64,000 bases of DNA from Nocardia sp. NRRL S-836 (lineage in GTDB: Bacteria > Actinomycetota > Actinomycetes > Mycobacteriales > Pseudonocardiaceae). A program made the translations under genes and the position numbers. This document shows, in pieces, positions 58,819 through 64,000 of this stretch. The DNA is taken from NCBI RefSeq assembly GCF_001279525.1, contig NZ_LGDY01000069.1:149690-213689 (forward strand), in the 5' to 3' direction. The notes under the pieces were generated by a model. That model was not told where the DNA came from and made no database searches. It saw only the letters and a program-made list of their open reading frames with translations. Each line of letters opens with the position of its first letter. Position 1 is the first letter of the stretch.

Positions 58819-58872
58819 ATTCCGGCAACAGATCATGCGTGGGAAACCGCTCGGGTAGGATGTGGAGGCTGC

Positions 58873-58886
58873 TGCAACACGTTCCA
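58873..58886. promoter_or_regulatory. KstR operator, kstR side (autoregulation)
   Basis: TGCAACACGTTCCA fits TnnAACnnGTTnnA exactly. It is 14 bp before the kstR GTG and directly before its ribosome-binding site, so KstR is expected to repress its own gene. Confidence 0.87.
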
Positions 58887-58900
58887 GGAGGATCATCTCC

Positions 58901-59509
58901 GTGTCACCTTCGAAGTCGCGCGCGGACGCACTCATGGCGGGCGAGGAGCTCAGCTCGGCCGCCCAGCGCGAGCGGCGCAAGAGGATCGTCGACGCGACCA
59001 TCGCGCTGGCGTCCAAGGGCGGGTTCGACGCCGTCCAGATGCGGGCGGTGGCCGACCGGGCGGACGTCGCGCTGGGCACCCTGTACCGGTACTTCCCCTC
59101 CAAGATCCACCTCCTCGTCTCCAGCCTCGCGATGGAACTGGAACGCGCGCAGGAGAAGATGGACCGCGCCACCGTCCCCGGCGACACCCCCTACGACCGC
59201 GTGCTGTTCGTGCTCGGCCGCATTACCCGCGGCCTGCAGCGCAACCCGCACCTGACCGAGGCGATGACCCGCGCGTTCACCTTCGCCGACGCCTCGGCCG
59301 GCGCCGAGATCGACCGCGTCGCGCTGCTGATGGAGACGATGTTCACGCGCGCGATGACCGACGAGGAACCGACCGACGAGCAGAAGGCCATCGCGCGGGT
59401 GATCAGCGACGTGTGGCTGTCGAACCTCGTCGCGTGGGTGACCCGGCGGGCCACGGCGACCGACGTGGCGAACCGGCTGGAGTTGACCGTGCGGTTGTTG
59501 CTGGCCTGA
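58901..59509 (+). CDS. kstR: TetR-family repressor KstR
   Basis: 202 aa. TetR HTH at about 35-75 (AVADRADVALGTLYRYFPSKIHLL) and a C-terminal domain matching Rv3574 (NPHLTEAMTRAFTFADASA, ARVISDVWLSNLVAWVTRRATATDV). KstR senses 3-oxo-cholestenoyl-CoA-type ligands. Start at the GTG 8 nt after AGGAGG; an internal ATG at 58934 would give the mycobacterial length but has no such site. Confidence 0.93.
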   Translation: MSPSKSRADALMAGEELSSAAQRERRKRIVDATIALASKGGFDAVQMRAVADRADVALGTLYRYFPSKIHLLVSSLAMELERAQEKMDRATVPGDTPYDRVLFVLGRITRGLQRNPHLTEAMTRAFTFADASAGAEIDRVALLMETMFTRAMTDEEPTDEQKAIARVISDVWLSNLVAWVTRRATATDVANRLELTVRLLLA

Positions 59510-59521
59510 GAGCCGGGTTGT

Positions 59522-59554
59522 GTGCGCCTGTCACGCGGTGCGGGGCAGGCGCAC
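59522..59554 (+). terminator. Hairpin after kstR
   Basis: GTGCGCCTG pairs with CAGGCGCAC (9 bp, 15-nt loop), starting 12 bp after the kstR stop. A likely intrinsic terminator closing the steroid cluster. Confidence 0.65.
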
Positions 59555-59970
59555 CAACCATCGAGTGACATCGGCGCCCCTCGGCCGCCCGACGGTCACC
59601 GAGTCATGAACCGGCGAACCAGATCGCGCGGCTGTCCACCCTGAACAGGACACGTCACAGCTCACGAGTCGTTGGAGCTCATCGCGGAGGCTGCTGCCGA
59701 GCTGTAACGCATCGGTACGTCACTCGCGGCTCCAGACGGAAGGCGCCCGTACGCCGGACGGAGTGACCTTCCCTGGGAAGAATCGATTTCCCTTGATCTG
59801 CGATACGTCGAGGCTGATCGTTGTCGCTCGACCTGGTCATCCTTCTGAAGACTCTAGGCGCCGTCCTGCCCAGGCGTGGCTCCTACTGATGTCCGTCCTC
59901 GAATCCGGCGACTCTTGGCTGGGAGCGGCATCGTCGAGCAACTGCCGAGCACGCGTCACGAGCTCGGATG
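59555..59970. other. Gene-free stretch
   Basis: I see no protein or RNA gene between the kstR terminator and the end of the FN3 gene on the minus strand. It may contain 3' regulatory sequence only. Confidence 0.6.
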
Positions 59971-60826
59971 TCAGGCCGGCGGGATGGTGAAGATCAGGCC
60001 CTGGCTCATGGTCGAGCGGATGCCCTGCACGTCCCTGGTGACGACCTTCACCCGATGCTGCCTGTCGGGGGTCAGCCCGGTCAGCGTGACCTGCTTCTCG
60101 GTGACCAAGCCGGTGTTCCCTCCGTCCAGGTACACCTCGTAGCCCAGCGTCGGGTTCCACCAGGAAGAGGCTTCCCAGGCCAGTGTCACGGACGTCGGCG
60201 TCGTCGAGACCATCCGCACCTCGCTCGGGCGCGGCGGCCGCTCGAAGACGGCGGGCTGCGACCACACGGTGCCCAGCAGGTCGTTCTGCGCGGGGTCGTG
60301 CGAGCAGGACGCGGTGACCGTGCCGATCGGGGTGCCGTCGGCGCGCTCGGGGCGCAGTGTCAGTGCCAGGTCGTCCACGTGCAGGTCGTAGTAGCCCTGC
60401 GTGGTCAGGAACTGCACCGGGAAGGAGCCCGCGGCCCGCACCGCGGTCCCCTGGGTGCTCGTCAGCCACGTGGGCGCGACGGTGAACGAGGCCTGGGTGG
60501 TCCGCGTCCCGTCCGGGCCGGTGATGTGCGCGTCGAGTGTCGCTGTGCTGTCGGCGTCGCAGGTCCAGGTCCACATCGATGTAGGCGGGTTCGTGCCTGG
60601 CGACGGTGTCCGGGCCCGCGCCGTCGTCCGGCAGACCGCCGACAACCCACACGGTCATCTGAGCACTCGACCCGAAGGAGGTCGTACAGGTGTAGTCCAT
60701 CCGCACCGCGGTCGTCTGGGCCGACGCCGGGGTTGTGGCTCCCGTCAGCGCCCCGACGACCGCGAGGACAGCGAACAGCGACAAAGCGGTGATGCGGAGT
60801 GGCTTCCTTCTCTTGCGCACCTGCAC
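59971..60826 (-). pseudogene. Secreted FN3-domain protein, frameshifted
   Basis: The first ~80 residues (signal peptide RKRRKPLRITALSLFAVLAVVGAL..., then TTAVRMDYTCTTSF) are in one frame and the rest in another: from about 60560 downstream the good frame continues with DADSTATLDAHITGPDGTR and a fibronectin type III domain (VRMVSTTPTSVTLAWEASSWW ... TGLTPDRQHRVKVVTRD) up to the stop at 59971. The switch at about 60550-60600 means a real frameshift or a sequencing error. The intact product would be an exported protein of about 280 aa. Function unknown. Confidence 0.6.
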
Positions 60827-61087
60827 GTCCTCTCCGTGTTCACTCGACCGCGGACAGTGTCCCGCACAGCAACGTCAGTACGTGTCGACCATTCAGCCGC
60901 AGCAAGGTGAAGGCGATGTTCGCGCAATGGCGAAATCCCACCCCAACGTGAGCACGGAGCCTCCGACGGCGGCGTAGAACCGTGCGAGTGACTTCCTCGA
61001 ACGCTCCGGATGACCGGACAACCTCTTGGCCGGACTGAGCGTCTCGTCTGCAACGGGCTGGGGAGGCCCAAGGGGAGAGGGAACATC

Positions 61088-61612
61088 ATGCGCAAATTCG
61101 CGTTGGCGGTAGCCGCAGCGCTGATGGTGACGGCGGTGGTGATGCCGGCGAGCGCCGGTGCCGCCGCATGTGCGCCGGTGGACTGGGGGTCGGGACTGAA
61201 GACCGTGTTCACCGGTTCCGGAGGTGTCGTGACCAACATTCGCTCCGGGCAGCACGAGTGCTTCGACCGGCTTGTGATCGACACCCGCCTGACCGACGGG
61301 GGCTACTGGGTGCGCTACACCGACGAGGTGACCTACGTCGGGTCCGGTGAGCCGGTTCCGTTGCGCGGCGGGGCGAAGTTGTTCGTCATGGCGTACTCGC
61401 CGTCCTACGACGAGCACTTCGTCCCGACGTACGAGCCGGCGAACCCGGCCGAGGTCGCGGACGTGACCGGCTATCGGACGTTCCGGCAGCTGGCCTGGGC
61501 CGGGTCCTGGGAGGGCACCACCGACCTCGGGCTGGGTGTCCGCGCACGCCTGCCGTTCCGGGTGTTCACCCTGACCGACCGCATCGTCGTGGACGTCGCC
61601 CACCAGTGGTGA
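61088..61612 (+). CDS. Secreted AMIN-like domain protein
   Basis: 174 aa. Sec signal peptide at 1-26 (MRKFALAVAAALMVTAVVMP), then an AMIN-like domain: GQHECFDRLVIDTRL (about 55-69), YWVRYTDEV, GSGEPVPLRGGAKLFVMAYS and a C-terminal PFRVFTLTDRIVVDVAH. Such domains are found in exported, often lipid-anchored, cell-envelope proteins of actinobacteria. GGGAGAGGG ribosome-binding site. No known link to the steroid genes. Confidence 0.8.
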   Translation: MRKFALAVAAALMVTAVVMPASAGAAACAPVDWGSGLKTVFTGSGGVVTNIRSGQHECFDRLVIDTRLTDGGYWVRYTDEVTYVGSGEPVPLRGGAKLFVMAYSPSYDEHFVPTYEPANPAEVADVTGYRTFRQLAWAGSWEGTTDLGLGVRARLPFRVFTLTDRIVVDVAHQW

Positions 61613-62428
61613 GCCGTGGCGGGATCGTCACCCAGCCGATCCTGCCACCGTCCAACGGACGTCGAGGCATTGCCCGGAGGCCAGTGCCGGCGGCGTTTCC
61701 TCCTGTCGGATGATGATCTCGGTACGTGCCGCAGCCCTGGCCGGACCCCAGGGTGCGACTCGTACAGCATTCACACCGGATGTACATTCCGCTAACCTCA
61801 TCATTCCCGTCCGATTCCCACTTCCTTCGGCCGGGAACAAGCAACGCGCCTGACACACGCGGAGTCCTCCTGAAACAGAGTCACATGCAGACGGCTCGAC
61901 TTTCTGCTGGCTGATGACATGCGGTTCGCTGTACGAAGTAGCAAGTTGAGGACATAGAAAGATTTCTTCCATCATGTCGATGCGCTGAGTGATGGCGACA
62001 CTGGATCCGAATAGTGTTGCTCTGCGGACCCGCGTAGATTCGCCTCCCAGCAGGAGCACCAAAGGATGAGAACAGAACCGACCAGTAGTTTCACACAAGT
62101 AGCCTGTCGTGGAGTCATTCTTCAAGCTGTCCTTGTCTGAGTAGCATTCTGGGTGGATGCGGATCCATCCTCGTCTCATTGCTTCAAGCCGAGGGACGGT
62201 GGAACTGGACTCGTCGAGCTCTTTGCCCGTCGCCCATCAACGCCGCGCTACTGAAGGAGGCTGAGGAGCTGGTGGCGATCTCGGCAAGACGAGCTGCCCC
62301 TGAACAGGAACCCGCTCGTGCACCGATCTGGCCACGTAGCGTTGCAAGGCGACGATCAGTGCTCAGTGCCACTGAGCAACTTGAAGCTAGATCGGTACTA
62401 GGCTTCGCAACTGCGCTGGTCAACAAGT
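61613..62428. other. Gene-free region, probably with the CRISPR leader at its right end
   Basis: About 0.8 kb less GC-rich than its surroundings with no convincing gene; open frames here have no family features or proper start context. The last ~150-200 bp before the first repeat (62429) are the natural place for the array leader, since repeats nearest to it are the best conserved. Confidence 0.5.
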
Positions 62429-63054
62429 GTGCTCCCCGCACGCGCGGGGGTGGTCCGTCCTGGGTGCTGGCCGTGAAGGTCTTGGACTGGGTGCTCCCCG
62501 CACGCGCGGGGGTGGTCCCGACGGGTCAGGGTTCTTGACGGCTGGTCTCATGTGCTCCCCGCACGCGCGGGGGCGGCCAGAGCCTGCTGCGCACCGCCTA
62601 GTGCTCCTCGCACGCGCGGGGGTGGTCCCAACGGCGAATTCGTGGACGCGAACACCGGCGAGTGCTCCCCGCACGCGCGGGGGTGATCCCATCGTGCGGT
62701 CCCTGGGGCTGTGGTTGGTGTTGTGCTCCCCGCACGCGCGGGGTGGTCCCACCTCGACAACGTGATCGGAGCCGGACGATGTGTGCTCCCCGCACGCGGG
62801 GGGTGATCCCTGGTCGAGGGCCGGGTTAGGCCACTTCCAGTTGTGCTCCCCGCAACACGCGGGGGTGGTCCTGCGGCGTCGAACGCCGGGTTGCAACGCG
62901 AGGTGCTCCCCGCATACGCGGGGGTGGTCCGTCCCCGCCTGCATCGGCTAGGCCGCAGCTCCAGTGCTCCCCCCACGCGCCGGGATGGCCCGCCCGGTTA
63001 ACGACCTGGCGCTGGTGCGGCTGGAGTGCTCCTCGCACGCGCGAAGGTGAGTTT
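62429..63054 (+). CRISPR. CRISPR array A, 11 repeats, type I-E-like
   Basis: Repeat GTGCTCCCCGCACGCGCGGGGGTGGTCCC (29 nt) of the actinobacterial I-E type. Starts: 62429, 62491, 62552, 62601, 62662, 62723, 62783, 62843, 62903, 62964, 63026. Spacers are mostly 32-33 nt. The unit between 62552 and 62601 is only 49 bp (20-nt spacer), as if 12 nt were lost. Several repeats carry substitutions, repeats 6 and 7 lack a base and repeat 8 has one extra; repeats 10 and 11 are degenerate, so decay increases to the right, away from the presumed leader. Confidence 0.95.
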
Positions 63055-63163
63055 TCCCGCTGTTCCTCGGACGCCGATCCTGTCAGGCCGCGGCAAGCTG
63101 GTCCGAGGGCTGCGCGAGGGTGAAAAACGCACCTCGCTTGCCCGAACAGCCTGGTCAAGAAGT

Positions 63164-63314
63164 GTTCTCCCCGCGCACGCGGGGATGGCCCGCAGCTCCT
63201 CAACCGGCTATCGGTGCCCGGCGCGTTCTCCCCGCGCACGCGGGGATGGTCCCGACAACGACTGGCCGGCACCGGACCAACTGCAGTTCTTCCCGCGCAC
63301 GCGGGGATGGTCCT
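63164..63314 (+). CRISPR. CRISPR array B, 3 repeats of a different I-E variant
   Basis: Three copies of GTTCTCCCCGCGCACGCGGGGATGGTCCC at 63164, 63225 and 63286 (the first ends GCCCG, the last starts GTTCTTCCC). Spacers are 32 nt. It is separated from array A by 109 bp without a repeat. No cas gene is in the window on either side. Confidence 0.93.
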
Positions 63315-63627
63315 GCCACGAACCCTTGGCGGTGGTGTAGGTGCGGCGGAACTGCCCGGTGGCCGTGTCGGGTGCGGCCGGGAACAGTTCCAGGGCACTG
63401 CTGAGGGCGCCAAGGATTGCCGTGGCGGAGCGAAGGCGCACAGCGGGTTCCTTGTCGCGGCAGATGCGAGTCATGACCGTCAGCAGCCCGTCGTCGGCCA
63501 GGTCGGTCGCGAACCGCTCCACCACGACCGTGTCCCGCGCCCACAGCGAGTTGGGCAGGCCGGACCGGTTGTGGCCGAGGAAGCCCACGCAGCGGTCGAG
63601 CGAGTCGAGGCCGTCCTCGGCCATCAC
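63315..63627 (-). pseudogene. Possible gene fragment running into CRISPR array B
   Basis: On the minus strand, about 100 codons from the GTG at 63627 look protein-like (SLDRCVGFLGHNRSGLPN..., then VERFATDLADDGLLTVMTRI and AVRLRSATAILGALSSALELF). The frame then continues into the repeats, where it gives only repeat-derived sequence such as PRVRGKN. Not recognised. Either a broken gene cut by the array or a chance frame. Confidence 0.35.
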
Positions 63628-63672
63628 CGAGGGCAGCGGGGGCAGAACCGGGCAGTGGGACAGCCCTCAAGG

Positions 63673-64000
63673 TCACGGTGTCAGCGCTTCGACGGAGGAC
63701 ACCGCCGACTTCGGTCCGGTTCCGTTGAGTGGCCGGTCGCCCCAGCCCGTAGCGCCGAGGAGGGCGTTGTTGCGGCGCCGGATGGTGGCGGGGACGGTGG
63801 TGTTGTAGACGGTGATGAAGTCGATTTCGTCATCGGCGGCGCTGGCTTCGTCGAAGGTGTGCAGGACGGTGAACCAGACGTTGAGCAGGCCGCTGAAGTG
63901 AACGGTGAGCCAGGTCAGTTCGACGAGCATGCCGGTGGCGTAGGCGTTGTGGTAGGCGGGGGTGTCGGTGCCGGGGTACTGGTCGAGGCCGTGGGCGGTG
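63673..64000 (-). CDS. C-terminal part of a hypothetical protein, continues beyond the window
   Basis: An open frame of 108 codons enters at the window end and stops at 63673. Translation contains HGLDQYPGTDTPAYHNAYATGMLVELTW (first residues near the edge) and FTVLHTFDEASAADDEIDFITVYNTTVPATIRRRNNALLG. It has aromatic/hydrophobic composition but no motif that I recognise. Any ATG inside would give only a fragment; the true start lies outside. Confidence 0.55.
   Translation of the reverse strand, partial: TAHGLDQYPGTDTPAYHNAYATGMLVELTWLTVHFSGLLNVWFTVLHTFDEASAADDEIDFITVYNTTVPATIRRRNNALLGATGWGDRPLNGTGPKSAVSSVEALTP

Noticed and set aside
61628..62179. 183-aa minus-strand frame in the gap before the CRISPR
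   Set aside because: No family features, poor start context and unlike codon use; more likely chance.
62420..63413. Several frames with repeated PRVRG/HARGW peptides
   Set aside because: They are translations of the CRISPR repeats, not proteins.

Overview
The window is high-GC actinobacterial DNA: many GTG starts, 1-4 nt stop/start overlaps (ATGA, GTGA, TGATG), F420-type oxidoreductases and a type I-E-like CRISPR array. Protein similarity, recalled from the Mycobacterium tuberculosis and Rhodococcus homologues, and the gene order suggest a member of the Pseudonocardiales; the genus cannot be fixed from this sequence alone.

About 58 kb (roughly 550-59,500) is a very compact sterol/cholesterol catabolic island. 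Left part (0.5-24.8 kb): a steroid dehydrogenase/aldehyde dehydrogenase operon (SDR, ALDH, hsd4A, zinc ADH), fdxD, fadE26-fadE27, an FMN oxidoreductase, fadD19, echA19, an exported kstD paralogue with a PPOX protein and an acyl-CoA ligase, an LLM oxidoreductase, the operon DUF35-ltp4-ltp3-LLM-SnoaL, a kinase-like/SCO6745-like pair of uncertain relevance, fadA5 and cyp125. These genes activate and shorten the sterol side chain; fadD19, ltp3 and ltp4 are the genes linked in Rhodococcus to C-24 branched (plant) sterols.

Middle part (24.9-38.8 kb): two SDRs, echA20-ipdA-ipdB-ipdC, fadA6, kstR2, ipdF, fadE30, fadD3, a crotonase and fadE31-32-33. This is the KstR2 regulon, which degrades the C/D rings as HIP-CoA. 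A MerR regulator and a methyltransferase (38.7-40 kb) interrupt it. Then follow the A/B-ring genes: an operon tesI-like/hsaE-hsaG-hsaF-hsaA-hsaD-hsaC-hsaB on the minus strand, divergent from kstD-kshA-small ORF-kshB-hsd4B on the plus strand (39.9-52.4 kb). The last block (52.4-59.5 kb) is fadE34-fadE28-fadE29-chsH2-chsH1-ltp2, which removes the last propionyl side chain, divergent from the regulator gene kstR.

I find nine sites at or close to the KstR consensus TnnAACnnGTTnnA plus one weak candidate, nearly all in divergent promoters and often only 11-12 bp from a start codon, and two KstR2-like sites. The cluster therefore reads as two nested regulons. No Mce4 transporter, cholesterol oxidase or 3-beta-HSD is in the window.

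The flanks are different. The first 546 bp hold three adjacent tandem repeats and no convincing gene. From 59.5 kb to the end there are a frameshifted secreted FN3 protein, a secreted AMIN-like protein, an approximately 0.8-kb stretch without a gene, an eroding CRISPR locus with two repeat types and no cas genes in view, and gene fragments running to the window end.
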